Assembly: GCA_023395675.1 (NCBI GenBank)
Contig: JAEWYL010000042.1
Span: 1-14,288, forward strand
Direction of reading: 5' to 3'
DNA length: 14,288 nt
Source: Chloroflexota bacterium
GTDB taxonomy: Bacteria > Chloroflexota > Anaerolineae > Anaerolineales > UBA4823
The position numbers and the translations under genes were made by a program. Under the pieces are notes generated by a model. That model worked only from the letters and a program-made list of their open reading frames with translations. It did not search any database and had not been told where the DNA came from. Below, piece after piece: positions 1 through 7,478 of this stretch. The number at the start of each line of letters is the position of its first letter. The first letter of the stretch is position 1.

Positions 1-39
1 GGGGGGTAAAAGGGGCGGCTCGCCCCCATTTTCCCCCCC
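1..39. terminator. Nested hairpin at the left edge, probable terminator of a gene outside the window
   Basis: An inner stem GGGGCG/CGCCCC (12-17 with 21-26, loop GCT) is extended by an A4:T4 pairing (8-11 with 29-32) and by an outer G6:C6 arm (1-6 with 33-38), with small bulges between the three parts. Because T4 on the + strand and A4 on the other side flank a GC core, it could stop transcription in either direction. The hairpin may begin before base 1. The organisation (GC core, A:T layer, outer arm) is the same as in the hairpins at 1940-1986 and 8265-8316. No gene is visible between it and degV. Confidence 0.55.
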
Positions 40-120
40 ACAACTCTGCCGTCCATTTCTCCCACAGTACATCATCCAGAAATTTCGCCAGGGAGGTTCA
101 AGCCTTTCCCGGGGTTGAAT

Positions 121-150
121 TTCATTCTGCTCCCCGGAATGGGGTAAAAT
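121..150 (+). promoter_or_regulatory. Possible degV-xth promoter
   Basis: TAAAAT at 145-150 matches five of six bases of a -10 box. TTCATT at 121-126 lies 18 bases upstream but is a poor -35 match. It would give a leader of about 70 bases before the degV ATG at 228. CCCC/GGGG (132-135 with 141-144) can form a small hairpin in the spacer. This is a weak call made from sequence alone. Confidence 0.35.
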
Positions 151-227
151 TGTCACGCCGCCGATCCAACAGGACAGCCGAATTGGTGGGAAAGACAAAT
201 TCATTGAGACTCGAAAAAGGAAACGTG

Positions 228-1091
228 ATGAGAATCGTGACAGACAGCGCCGCCGATTTGACTGCGGAAGAAATCGGGCAGTATGGAATTGAGATCGCCT
301 CCCTGCAGATCAATTTTCCCGAGAAGAGCGTCGGAGCCGAGCAGATCGCCCCCGACGCTTTTTACGACCGCCTGAAATCCATGTTCCCCAACATACCGAC
401 CACCTCCCAACCCTCTTCCGGCGTCTTTCGGGACCTCTACGCCCGGCTGGCAGCGCAGGGCGAGGAGATTCTTTCCATCCACATCTCCTCCGGGTTGAGC
501 GGAACGCTGGACGCCGCGCGCCAGGGCGCCGCTCAGGCAGAGGAGGCGAAGATCACCCTGTGGGACACGCAGACGCTCTCCGGCGGGCAGCGCTACCAGG
601 TGCTGGCGGCGGCTCAGGCCCTGAAGGCGGGCTGGAGCTGGGACAGGATCCAGGAGAGGCTGGCGAAGATCCGAGAGGCCACCGAGACGATCTATACCCT
701 GGAAACCCTGGATTACCTGGCGCGCGGGGGCCGGATCGGGCGCATCCAGGCTCTGGCCGGTTCTCTGCTGCACATCAAGCCGGTCATCTTTGTGGACAAG
801 AAAGACGGCAAGTACAGCCAGGCCGGGAGGGGGCGCACCATCGGGAAGGCGCTGGAGGTCCTGCTCGGGCACCTCACCACCGCGTTTGGGACCACGGCTC
901 CGCTCTGGGCCACCGTGCTCCACGGCCAGTTCGAGAGCGGCGCAGCCACCCTGACGCGGCTGCTTCATGAGCGGTTCAACATCGCCAGGCTGGAGGTAAC
1001 CCGCATCTCACCCGTCCTGGGGGTGCATACCGGCCCGGGCGTCGTCGGGGTTGCGATCCTGCCTATGGCCCTGATGGAAGGGTTTGAATGA
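228..1091 (+). CDS. DegV family fatty-acid-binding protein
   Basis: This 287-residue protein has the full length and motif order of the DegV/FakB family. Members bind a fatty acid in a two-domain fold and, where studied (FakB), present it to the fatty acid kinase FakA for phosphorylation, so exogenous fatty acids can enter phospholipid. Visible motifs are TDSAADL (5-11), TSQPSSG (59-65), ISSGLSGT (86-93), TLETLDYLARGGRIG and HIKPV in the middle, and HTGPG near the end. The TDS and TSQPS motifs line the lipid carboxylate site in known structures. I chose the ATG at 228, not the TTG at 150, because AAAAAGG lies 7 bases upstream and the family motif VTDS begins at residue 4. The stop overlaps the xth start by 4 bases (ATGA), so the two are translationally coupled. 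No fakA-like gene is visible here, so the partner kinase is unknown. The family call is firm, the ligand is inferred. Confidence 0.93.
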   Translation: MRIVTDSAADLTAEEIGQYGIEIASLQINFPEKSVGAEQIAPDAFYDRLKSMFPNIPTTSQPSSGVFRDLYARLAAQGEEILSIHISSGLSGTLDAARQGAAQAEEAKITLWDTQTLSGGQRYQVLAAAQALKAGWSWDRIQERLAKIREATETIYTLETLDYLARGGRIGRIQALAGSLLHIKPVIFVDKKDGKYSQAGRGRTIGKALEVLLGHLTTAFGTTAPLWATVLHGQFESGAATLTRLLHERFNIARLEVTRISPVLGVHTGPGVVGVAILPMALMEGFE

Positions 1092-1864
1092 AAATTATCA
1101 CCTGGAATGTCAACGGCCTGCGGGCCGCAGCCCGGAAGGGAGCACTGGAATGGCTCAGCGAGCAGGAGGCAGATGCGGTCTGCCTGCAGGAGATCAAGAC
1201 CCGGCCCGAACAGCTGGATGCAGACCAGGCGGGTGCGCTCAGCGCATTCAGCGCGTACTGGAACCCGGCGGAGCGGCCCGGCTACAGCGGTGTGCTCACC
1301 CTCGCCAGCCGGCCTCCCCTGGAGGCACAGATCGGGCTGGGCATTCCCGAGTTTGACGCAGAGGGCAGGGTGGTGGTCACACGCCATGCCTACGGAAACG
1401 GCAGTTTCCTGCTCTTCAATGTTTACTTTCCGAACGGGCAGCGCGATCACGAACGGCTGGCTTATAAGCTGGATTTTTACAGCCGCCTGCTCGATATCTG
1501 CGACCGGCTGCACGCCTCCGGTGAGAAGGTGGTCATCTGCGGCGATTTCAACACCGCCCATTGTGAAATTGACCTGCGCAATCCAAAAGCCAACGCGAAA
1601 AACTCCGGCTTTTTGCCGGAGGAGAGGGAGTGGATTACCCGCTATCTGGATCACGGCTTCGTGGACGCCTACCGTGCGCTCTACCCCGAGAAGGTGGAAT
1701 ACACCTGGTGGACATACCGCATGGGGGCGCGGGAGAAGAATGTAGGCTGGCGCCTGGATTATTACATGGTCTCCGCCGGTTTCCAGTCCTGCGTGCGCGA
1801 TGTGGTGATCTATTCCGGAGTGTACGGCTCCGACCACTGCCCGGTCGCCATGCTGCTGGAATAG
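1088..1864 (+). CDS. xth: Exodeoxyribonuclease III (AP endonuclease)
   Basis: This 258-residue cytoplasmic DNA repair nuclease would cut at abasic sites and remove 3'-blocking groups in base excision repair. It is full length for the ExoIII branch of the endonuclease/exonuclease/phosphatase fold. Active-site motifs are all present: TWNVNGLRA (5-13), LQEIK with the metal-binding Glu35, the Tyr113 region NVYFPNG, GDFNTAH with Asp153 and Asn155, the WWTYR and GWRLDY stretch, and SDHCP with Asp249 and His250 at the C-terminal end. The start ATG overlaps the degV stop, so translation is probably coupled and no separate ribosome site is needed. A 6-bp hairpin (1865-1870 with 1876-1881) follows the stop codon directly, and the main terminator is at 1940-1986. 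Nothing is missing or odd in the catalytic set. Confidence 0.96.
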   Translation: MKIITWNVNGLRAAARKGALEWLSEQEADAVCLQEIKTRPEQLDADQAGALSAFSAYWNPAERPGYSGVLTLASRPPLEAQIGLGIPEFDAEGRVVVTRHAYGNGSFLLFNVYFPNGQRDHERLAYKLDFYSRLLDICDRLHASGEKVVICGDFNTAHCEIDLRNPKANAKNSGFLPEEREWITRYLDHGFVDAYRALYPEKVEYTWWTYRMGAREKNVGWRLDYYMVSAGFQSCVRDVVIYSGVYGSDHCPVAMLLE

Positions 1865-1939
1865 GCGCCGGCAGTCGGCGCTGGTAGTCCTGGAAGGTAT
1901 TTCTCCCGGCCTCTGCCCCGGCGGTGGGTGGGGAATTGA

Positions 1940-1986
1940 GCGAGATGAAAAAATTCGACGCTTTACGTCGAATTTTTTGATCTCGT
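1940..1986. terminator. Bidirectional terminator between xth and yyaL
   Basis: The core stem is CGACG (1956-1960) with CGTCG (1966-1970) and a 5-base loop. It continues through TT:AA and A6:T6 (1948-1953 with 1973-1978). After one G/G mismatch an outer arm CGAGAT (1941-1946) pairs with ATCTCG (1980-1985). Either strand reads as a hairpin with a T run, which suits the two convergent genes it separates. Confidence 0.88.
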
Positions 1987-2011
1987 TTCATCCCAGGCAG
2001 GGGGATGGGGT

Positions 2012-4060
2012 CTATTCTATGGAGCCGGAAAGCTGCGCCTCAAGGGCCTCCCGGGTATTGACCGGCTGGCGGCAGACAAAGGCGCGGCACAGGTATGCGG
2101 TCGGGCGGCCGCCTGCCAGGGGCCGGTCCTGGAGCAGGGCCGGGGAGCCGGCGGGAGGGGGGTAATCGGACCAGGCGGTCACCAGATGGGGGCGGTAGCT
2201 CTCGGAGAGCAGCGCCAGCATCCCCCGGGTCTCGGGGTCGTTCTCCGGCCCCAGCACGGCGGCCTCCTGGACGGGGGCGAGGGCGAAGTCCATGGCGCAG
2301 AGCCAGTTGCCGAACGCGGTGGGATAGCGCACCGCCTGAGAGATCAGGCGCGTCAGCGAGGCCTCCGCCCGGTCGCGCCAGCCTCCCTCGCCGCTGTAGG
2401 CGTGCAGCAGGAGCAAGGCCTGGGCGGCGAGTGAATTCCCCGCGGGGGTGGCGTTGTCCTCCAGGTCTTTCGGACGGGTGACCAGCTCTCCGTGGTCGGC
2501 GCGCGTATCGAAGAAGCCCCCCTCGGGGTCTGAAAAATGCTCAATCACTTCCTGCATGAGGCCAACCGCGGTGGTGAACCAGAGGGGGTCAAAGTCCAGC
2601 TGGTAGAGGGCGATCAGGCCCAGGGCGAGGGCGGCGTGGTCCTCCAGGTAGGCGTTATGGCGGGCCTGACCGGAGCGCCAGGAGCGCATGAGCCTGCCTT
2701 CCGGGCGCAGGTTTTCGAGCAAAAAGCGCCCATTGCGTATAGCAGTATCCGCGTAGTCCGGGCGCTTCAGATAGCGGGCAGCCTCGGCGAAGCTCACCAG
2801 GGCCAGGGCGTTCCAGGCCGCCAGCACCTTGTCATCCGTTGCCGGGCGCACCCGGCGCCCGCGGTAATCCAGCAGGCGGGCGTGCAGTGCAGCCAGCCGC
2901 TGCGGCACGCTTTTGGTCTCAATCTGAAAGCGCTTTGCGAGCTGCTCGTCATCCAGGGCGCGCTGCAGCACGGTCTTCCCCTCGAAATTCCCGCCTTCGC
3001 TCACTCCATAAGCGGCGATAAGAAAACCAGCCTCTTCCTCATCCGGCAGGGCCTCCCGGATCTCCCGGAGCGTCCACAGGTAGAATTTGCCCTCCTCGCC
3101 TTCGGAGTCGGCATCCAAGCTGCTGAAGAAGCCGCCCTGCGGGTGGCGCAGCTCGCGCGCCATGAAATCCAGGGTGGCCTCGCACACCCGGCGGAAGTCC
3201 TGCCTGCCGGTCAGCAGGTAAGCGTGCAGATAAGCGCGGGACAGGAGCGCGTTGTCGTAGAGCATTTTCTCGAAATGAGGGACGAGCCAGCGGTCATCCG
3301 TGCTGTAGCGGGCGAAGCCGCCCCCGACCACGTCGTACATCCCCCCTTTTGCCATGGAATCCAGGGCGTGGACGGCCATCTCCAGCCCGAAATTGTCACC
3401 GGCTGCGGCGCGGCGCAGCAGGAACTCGATCGCCATGGCCTGCGGAAACTTCGGCGCCTGCCCCCAACCGCCATTCTGCCAGTCGTACGCCTGGGCCAGG
3501 TTTAGGGCGGCTTGTTCCAGGGCTTCTGTGGAGAGGGGGTGGGCGGTCAGGCCGCGCCGGATCTGGTTCTGCAGGTGCCCGGCGACCTGCTGCCCCGTCT
3601 GCAGAACCGAGTCGCGCTCATCCGCCCAGGCGCGCCGGATGCCTTCGAGCACATCCCGGAACGAGGGCATGCCGTAGCGCCGGGCCGGGGGAAAATAGGT
3701 GCCGCCGTAAAAGGGCTGCCCGTCCGGGGTGAGAAAGACGCTCATGGGCCAGCCGCCCTGACCGGTCAGGGCCACCACGGCGTTCATATAGATGCTGTCC
3801 AGGTCGGGGCGCTCTTCCCGGTCCACCTTGATATTGATGAAGAACTCGTTCATCAAGGCGGCGGTCTCCGGGTCTTCGAACGATTCGTGGGCCATCACAT
3901 GGCACCAGTGGCAGGCCGCGTAGCCGATGCTGAGGAAGATGGGTTTATCTTCCCGCCGCGCCCGCTCCAGAGCTTCATCACCCCAGGGGTACCAATCCAC
4001 CGGGTTCCCGGCATGCTGGAGAAGATAGGGCGAGTTTTCGTTCGCCAGCCGGTTGGGCAT
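2012..4060 (-). CDS. YyaL/DUF255 family protein: thioredoxin-like domain plus alpha/alpha toroid
   Basis: This 682-residue protein is a full-length member of the YyaL/DUF255 (SPATA20-like) family. Residues 1 to about 165 form a thioredoxin-fold domain with an active-site-like CHWC (50-53) and the family signatures NPVDWYPWG, KVDREERPD and GGWPMSVFLTPDG. The rest is a helical toroid related to the six-hairpin glycosidase and GlcNAc-2-epimerase folds, with PHFEKMLYDN (261-270), SLDADSEGEEG (314-324) and a TDDKVLAAWNA motif (408-418). The biochemical function of the family is not settled: the CHWC pair suggests thiol redox, the toroid suggests a sugar-like ligand. No signal peptide is seen, so it is probably cytoplasmic. 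It follows scpA on the same strand with a 12-base gap that holds its own ribosome site, so the two are co-transcribed. The family usually has WNG where this protein has WNA. Confidence 0.93.
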   Translation of the reverse strand: MPNRLANENSPYLLQHAGNPVDWYPWGDEALERARREDKPIFLSIGYAACHWCHVMAHESFEDPETAALMNEFFINIKVDREERPDLDSIYMNAVVALTGQGGWPMSVFLTPDGQPFYGGTYFPPARRYGMPSFRDVLEGIRRAWADERDSVLQTGQQVAGHLQNQIRRGLTAHPLSTEALEQAALNLAQAYDWQNGGWGQAPKFPQAMAIEFLLRRAAAGDNFGLEMAVHALDSMAKGGMYDVVGGGFARYSTDDRWLVPHFEKMLYDNALLSRAYLHAYLLTGRQDFRRVCEATLDFMARELRHPQGGFFSSLDADSEGEEGKFYLWTLREIREALPDEEEAGFLIAAYGVSEGGNFEGKTVLQRALDDEQLAKRFQIETKSVPQRLAALHARLLDYRGRRVRPATDDKVLAAWNALALVSFAEAARYLKRPDYADTAIRNGRFLLENLRPEGRLMRSWRSGQARHNAYLEDHAALALGLIALYQLDFDPLWFTTAVGLMQEVIEHFSDPEGGFFDTRADHGELVTRPKDLEDNATPAGNSLAAQALLLLHAYSGEGGWRDRAEASLTRLISQAVRYPTAFGNWLCAMDFALAPVQEAAVLGPENDPETRGMLALLSESYRPHLVTAWSDYPPPAGSPALLQDRPLAGGRPTAYLCRAFVCRQPVNTREALEAQLSGSIE

Positions 4061-4066
4061 TGCCCG

Positions 4067-4072
4067 CCTCCC
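4067..4072 (-). promoter_or_regulatory. Ribosome binding site of the yyaL-like gene
   Basis: GGGAGG on the minus strand lies directly after the scpA TAA stop (4073-4075) and 6 bases before the ATG at 4060. It fixes the start and shows the gene is translated on its own initiation within a shared transcript. Confidence 0.75.
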
Positions 4073-4852
4073 TTATTCCCCAAACTCGAGTTCGAACTCC
4101 ATGTCTTCCTCCCAGTTTCCGGAGGGTTCGATCTCAATCTCACCAAACAGAGCTTCCTGCCTGGCGTCTACTTTTCTCTGCTTGATCAGCTCAAGCATGG
4201 CGAGGAAGGTGACCACGATATCCAGGCGGGTGAGGCTGCTGCCCAAAATGGCCCGGAAGCTGGAGCGCCCGAACTGCCGCAGAGAGCGAATGATAACCCC
4301 GATCTTCTGGCGGATGGTCACCGGAGAGGGAGTGACCACGGTCCGCAGGGCGGGGCGGGAATCCGGGTTCACCAGGATGCGCCGGGCGGCGCTCACCAGG
4401 TCCTCCAGGCTGACGCCGGTCAGGTCCAGCACTCCCTCCATTTTGGGCGGGGCGGCCAGGCGCAGGTAGGTGCGCAGGCCCTGGCTCTCCCTCTCCCCCA
4501 GGCCCTGGGCGACCTCTTTGAAGCGTTTGTAGGCCAGGAGCTGCCTCGCCAGGGCCTCCCCGGGGTCCTCCTCCCCTTCCTCGCGCACCGGAGGGCGCGG
4601 CAGCAGGGCTTCGGATTTGATCTGGATCAGCCGGGAAGCGATCACCAGGAAAGCGGAAACCTCCTCCGCCCTGAGGTTTTCCAGCAGGCGGATATGCTCC
4701 AGGTACTGGTCCGTTACCAGGGCAAGCGAGAGCCGGGTGATATCCAATTCGGCGCGCTCGATGAGCTGGAGGAGCAGGTCCAGCGGACCTTCATACACAG
4801 GCGTGGCGACGTTGTAGCGCCGCGCCTGATGACCGGCAAAGTCGAGATCCAT
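4073..4852 (-). CDS. scpA: Segregation and condensation protein A
   Basis: This 259-residue protein is the kleisin subunit of the bacterial SMC condensin, which bridges the Smc dimer and organises the nucleoid. The N-terminal Smc-neck-binding part is clear: VYEGPLDLLLQLIERAELDI, then TDQYLEHI. The central SRLIQIKSEALLP motif is typical. The C-terminal winged-helix region that contacts the Smc head includes VVTFLAMLELIKQRKV, and the protein ends in an acidic tail. The frame stays open upstream, but residues before the ATG at 4852 do not resemble the family, and a perfect TATAAT ends 7 bases before this ATG, so I start here and expect a leaderless mRNA. The usual partner scpB is not next to it: the following gene is the yyaL-like one. 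Smc is also absent from the window. Confidence 0.93.
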   Translation of the reverse strand: MDLDFAGHQARRYNVATPVYEGPLDLLLQLIERAELDITRLSLALVTDQYLEHIRLLENLRAEEVSAFLVIASRLIQIKSEALLPRPPVREEGEEDPGEALARQLLAYKRFKEVAQGLGERESQGLRTYLRLAAPPKMEGVLDLTGVSLEDLVSAARRILVNPDSRPALRTVVTPSPVTIRQKIGVIIRSLRQFGRSSFRAILGSSLTRLDIVVTFLAMLELIKQRKVDARQEALFGEIEIEPSGNWEEDMEFELEFGE

Positions 4853-4859
4853 CCCTGAG

Positions 4860-4888
4860 ATTATACCTGACATTTGAGCGCAGCAAAT
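4860..4888 (-). promoter_or_regulatory. scpA: scpA promoter, predicted leaderless start
   Basis: The minus strand reads TATAAT at 4865-4860, a perfect -10 box. Only 7 bases separate it from the scpA ATG, so transcription would begin at or within a base or two of the A of the start codon. The -35 side is weak: TTTGCT at 4887-4882 matches three of six bases at a 16-base spacing. There is no convincing Shine-Dalgarno at normal spacing, since CAGGG abuts the ATG. The same layout occurs in front of the prepilin peptidase gene at 7467. Confidence 0.6.
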
Positions 4889-4900
4889 CGCCGGAAAACC

Positions 4901-4975
4901 GGGGTAGGGCGAGCTGCCCTGCGGCCCGCACCCCGTCTTTTGCACGCCGTGACCGGGTACCAGGCACTTTCACGG
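4901..4975. repeat. Candidate intergenic palindromic repeat in the scpA-osmC gap
   Basis: AGGGC-GAGCT-GCCCT (4906-4920) is a small palindrome containing GGGCGAGC, the core also found in the hairpin at 12901-12923 and, inverted as GGCTCGCCC, at 17-25. A stretch reading TACCAGGCACTTTCACGG follows near 4959-4976 and looks like the ends of short dispersed palindromic elements seen in many genomes. I cannot test copy number from one window. Further on, CCACCGC (4989-4995) can pair with GCGGTGG (5022-5028) just upstream of the osmC promoter. Confidence 0.3.
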
Positions 4976-5036
4976 CAGGTAGAACCACCCACCGCCCACC
5001 CCAAAATGTCATCCTGAGAATGCGGTGGTGCGAACC

Positions 5037-5065
5037 CTGACAATTATGCTCTTCCATGCTATACT
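5037..5065 (+). promoter_or_regulatory. Promoter of the OsmC-thioredoxin pair
   Basis: CTGACA (5037-5042, five of six -35 bases) and TATACT (5060-5065, five of six -10 bases) are separated by exactly 17 bases. This is the best two-box promoter in the window. It predicts a start near 5072 and a 70-base leader before the ATG at 5144. It is the only evident promoter before the terminator at 6010, so it probably serves both downstream genes. Confidence 0.7.
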
Positions 5066-5143
5066 TAGATCCGGTTTATGAGCTGAATACAATGATCGTG
5101 ATGGGGGAGCAAAGACCAACTCGCACGCATCCGGGAGTTTTAC

Positions 5144-5575
5144 ATGACAGAAGATTGGCGAGAGGTTTCGGCGGAGTGGCAAGGAGAGCTGAGTTTTACC
5201 GGTAAAAATGCGAAAGGTGGGACGGTCCAGATGGGGACCACCGGCGGCGAGCCGGGAGTGAGCCCCATGGAACTGCTGCTTCTCAGTCTGGCTGGCTGCT
5301 CTGGGATGGATGTCGTCTCGATCCTGACCAAGAAACGCCAGCCCCCGCATGATTTCCAGGTAAGAGTACGGGGCAAGCGAGCCCCCAGGCACCCCAAACT
5401 TTACACAGAGATCGAAGTAGAATACCTGATATGGGGAGAGGGGATCGAACCAAAATCAGTCGAGCAGGCGATTATGCTCTCGAAAGAAATCTACTGCTCA
5501 GTCAGCGCTATGCTGGCAGCTTCAGCGAAGATCTGCACTTCTTACCGGATTTTGAAACCGGGAGAACAGGCTTAA
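5144..5575 (+). CDS. OsmC family protein
   Basis: This 143-residue protein has the OsmC/Ohr fold signatures: a short N-terminal strand pair, SPMELLLLSLAGCSGMDV with the first cysteine at 52, and KEIYCSVSAMLA with the second at 118. In OsmC and Ohr these two cysteines reduce organic hydroperoxides using lipoyl or other thiol donors. The spacing of both fits a working pair, and residues around C52 fit the YhfA-like OsmC branch more than Ohr. The start has GGGAG 6 bases upstream. The downstream thioredoxin gene 64 bases away, on the same predicted transcript, supports a role in thiol-based redox balance. Substrate and reductant are inferred, and the exact subfamily is not settled. Confidence 0.9.
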   Translation: MTEDWREVSAEWQGELSFTGKNAKGGTVQMGTTGGEPGVSPMELLLLSLAGCSGMDVVSILTKKRQPPHDFQVRVRGKRAPRHPKLYTEIEVEYLIWGEGIEPKSVEQAIMLSKEIYCSVSAMLAASAKICTSYRILKPGEQA

Positions 5576-5626
5576 GCAGCACCGGCTGGCCCGGCGAGCT
5601 TTGAAAAATACAAGTCAGTCAGCAAT

Positions 5627-5634
5627 AAAGGAGG
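5627..5634 (+). promoter_or_regulatory. trxA: Strong ribosome binding site that fixes the thioredoxin start
   Basis: AAAGGAGG, a near-complete match to the 16S rRNA tail, lies 5 bases before the ATG at 5640. This decides against the upstream in-frame TTG at 5601 and predicts strong translation. Confidence 0.85.
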
Positions 5635-5639
5635 TTTTC

Positions 5640-5984
5640 ATGGTAAATGAACCGGTTCATGTGACCGATGCGGCGTTCGATGAGACCGTGCTGCAGTCCA
5701 CCATCCCTGCCATTGTGGATTTTTGGGCTCCCTGGTGTGGACCCTGCCGCATGGTCGCCCCGACGCTGGATAAACTGGCGAGCGAATACGCCGGGAAATT
5801 ACTGGTAGCCAAGGTGAATACGGATGAAAATCCGGAATGGGCGCAGAAATTCGGCGTCCAGGGCATCCCCACCATGCTCTTCGTGGCCGGGGGGAAGGTG
5901 ATCCACCGCCAGGTTGGGGCTCTCCCCGAGCCGATGCTGCGCGATGTGGTGGCCCAGTTCCTGGAAGTGGTCGCGCAGGCCTGA
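5640..5984 (+). CDS. trxA: Thioredoxin
   Basis: This 114-residue protein is a standard cytoplasmic thioredoxin, the general protein-disulfide reductant recharged by thioredoxin reductase. It has the buried Asp27 in IVDFWAPWCGPC, the active-site pair C33 and C36 (WCGPC), and the cis-proline loop GIPTM with Pro77. Length and fold order are those of the single-domain family, with no signal peptide. It follows the OsmC-family gene and could supply reducing power to it. The strongest Shine-Dalgarno in the window precedes it, consistent with an abundant protein. No thioredoxin reductase gene is present here. A 16-bp perfect hairpin closes the unit. Confidence 0.96.
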   Translation: MVNEPVHVTDAAFDETVLQSTIPAIVDFWAPWCGPCRMVAPTLDKLASEYAGKLLVAKVNTDENPEWAQKFGVQGIPTMLFVAGGKVIHRQVGALPEPMLRDVVAQFLEVVAQA

Positions 5985-6009
5985 GCGCCCTTTCTTTGAG
6001 GTTTGTAAT

Positions 6010-6050
6010 AAGCGATCTGGCCGCCGGATAGGCGGCCAGATCGCTTTAAT
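6010..6050. terminator. Terminator between thioredoxin and murA
   Basis: A 16-bp perfect stem (6010-6025 with 6031-6046) with loop GGATA has TTTAATT at its 3' side and AATAA at its 5' side. It lies between convergent genes and can act on both, though the T run is short. Confidence 0.85.
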
Positions 6051-6115
6051 TGTTAGGAGGCTCGAACACCGCCGGCCGGCAAAGCTGGCTTCAGCGCTCT
6101 CGGGCGGAAATGCGC

Positions 6116-7405
6116 TCACTCAGAGAGGCGTTCGATGCAGGCCCCCAGGCCCCGCAGCTTCTCGTCCACCCGCTCGTAGCCCCGGTCAATTTGCCCGACG
6201 TTGCGGATCACCGAACGCCCCTTGGCTGCCAGGGCGGCCAGCACCAGGGCCATCCCGGCGCGGATGTCCGGGCTCTCCAGTTTTTCTCCGTACAGGGTGG
6301 TCGGCCCCATGATAATGCAGCGGTGCGGGTCGCAGAGCACGATCTGAGCGCCCATTGAGACCAGTTTATCGGTGAAAAACATGCGGCTGGGGTACATCCA
6401 GTCGTGGAAGAGCACCGAGCCCTGCGACTGGGTCGCCATAACCAGGGCGATACTCATCAGGTCGGTAGGGAAGGCGGGCCAGGGCATGACGCTGATCTCA
6501 GGGATGGCGTTGCCGAGGTCGGGTTCGACCGCCAGCTTCTGATCGGCGGGGACGAAAATGTCCTCCCCATCCACCTCCCACTCCACCCCCAGGCGGCGAA
6601 AGACAATGGAGATCATATCCAGGTGCTTGGGGCCGGCGTTGCGGATCAGCACCGAGCCGCGCGTGACCGCCGCCGCGCCGATAAAGCTCACCACCTCCAG
6701 ATAGTCGGGGCCGATGGTAAATTCGCCGCCGCTCAGGCGCGGCACCCCCTGGATATGCAGGGTGTTCGAGCCGATATTCTCGATCTTTGCCCCCAGGCAG
6801 TTGAGGAACAGGCAGAGCTCCTGAATGTGGGGCTCGGAGGCGGCGTTGCGCAGGATGGTCTCGCCCGGGGCGAGCACCGCCGCCATAATGGCGTTCTCCG
6901 TGGCGGTCACGCTGGCCTCATCCAGCAGGATGTTTGCACCCGAAAGCCTGGGGGCGTGAAAGCGGAAGAGCCGCGCCGCCCGGTCGTACTCCGCCTGGGC
7001 GCCCAGGGCGCGCAGGGCGAGGATATGCGTGTCCACGCGCCTGGGGCCGATCACATCCCCGCCGGGCGGGGGCAGGACCAGCTCGCCGGAGCGGGCGATC
7101 ATAGGGCCGGCGAGGAGGATGGAGGCGCGGATGCGGCGGGTCAGGTCCGGGTCAAGGTCCGCCGGGCGCACTTCCTTTGCCTGCACCCGCCAGCTATGCT
7201 CCGCCAGCGTATCAATCGTCACGCCCAGACTCTCCAGGAGGGCGCGCATGGTCTTAACATCATGGATCTGGGGGACGTTGTGCAGGATGACAGGCTGGTC
7301 GGTGAGAAGGCAGGCTGCCAGCAGAGGCAGGGCGGCGTTCTTATTGCCCGAGGGGGTCACCTCTCCGGTCAGGGGCTGTTTGCCTTCGATGATGAATTTA
7401 TCCAT
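6116..7405 (-). CDS. murA: UDP-N-acetylglucosamine 1-carboxyvinyltransferase with Asp at the catalytic Cys position
   Basis: This 429-residue cytoplasmic enzyme transfers enolpyruvate from PEP to UDP-GlcNAc, the first committed step of peptidoglycan synthesis. Key residues are in place: SGNKNAAL with Lys22 and Asn23, RIRASILLAGP, the active-site loop, FPTDL with Asp315 (general base), and DRGYERVDEKLRGLGA with Arg408. The notable change is in the loop: it reads PPGGDVIGPRRVDTH, so residue 117 is Asp where E. coli has Cys115. Cys-to-Asp versions are known in Mycobacterium and Chlamydia, remain active and are not alkylated by fosfomycin. GGGAG 6 bases before the ATG supports the start. The gene stands alone, divergent from the prepilin peptidase gene. 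Its presence implies the host makes peptidoglycan or a related polymer. It could be one of two MurA/MurZ copies in the genome. Confidence 0.96.
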   Translation of the reverse strand: MDKFIIEGKQPLTGEVTPSGNKNAALPLLAACLLTDQPVILHNVPQIHDVKTMRALLESLGVTIDTLAEHSWRVQAKEVRPADLDPDLTRRIRASILLAGPMIARSGELVLPPPGGDVIGPRRVDTHILALRALGAQAEYDRAARLFRFHAPRLSGANILLDEASVTATENAIMAAVLAPGETILRNAASEPHIQELCLFLNCLGAKIENIGSNTLHIQGVPRLSGGEFTIGPDYLEVVSFIGAAAVTRGSVLIRNAGPKHLDMISIVFRRLGVEWEVDGEDIFVPADQKLAVEPDLGNAIPEISVMPWPAFPTDLMSIALVMATQSQGSVLFHDWMYPSRMFFTDKLVSMGAQIVLCDPHRCIIMGPTTLYGEKLESPDIRAGMALVLAALAAKGRSVIRNVGQIDRGYERVDEKLRGLGACIERLSE

Positions 7406-7466
7406 GTGCTTCTCCCATTGATAATTCTGTGAGGACAGGGTGCAACCTCCATGCCCATTGCCCTGC

Positions 7467-7472
7467 TATAAT
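7467..7472 (+). promoter_or_regulatory. -10 box of the prepilin peptidase gene, predicted leaderless start
   Basis: A perfect TATAAT ends 6 bases before the ATG at 7479, which puts the expected transcription start on the start codon itself. No Shine-Dalgarno lies in the gap and no good -35 is seen at normal spacing. The arrangement matches that before scpA. Confidence 0.6.
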
Positions 7473-7478
7473 ACACCT

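Noticed and set aside
150..227. An upstream TTG start for the DegV-family gene
   Set aside because: The extra 26 residues do not belong to the family, and a good ribosome site precedes the ATG at 228.
3512..4858. A 448-codon plus-strand frame opposite the yyaL start and all of scpA
   Set aside because: It crosses two clear minus-strand genes and reads as a low-information Gly/Ala/Gln-rich translation, typical of antisense to GC-biased codons.
6404..7432. A 342-codon plus-strand frame opposite murA
   Set aside because: Shadow of murA codon bias. No family motif, and murA is complete with all active-site residues.
7418..7445. A murA promoter on the minus strand (TTGCAC, 16 bases, TATCAA)
   Set aside because: Only three to four of six bases match in each box, and the start would fall on the ribosome site. 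Not strong enough to list.
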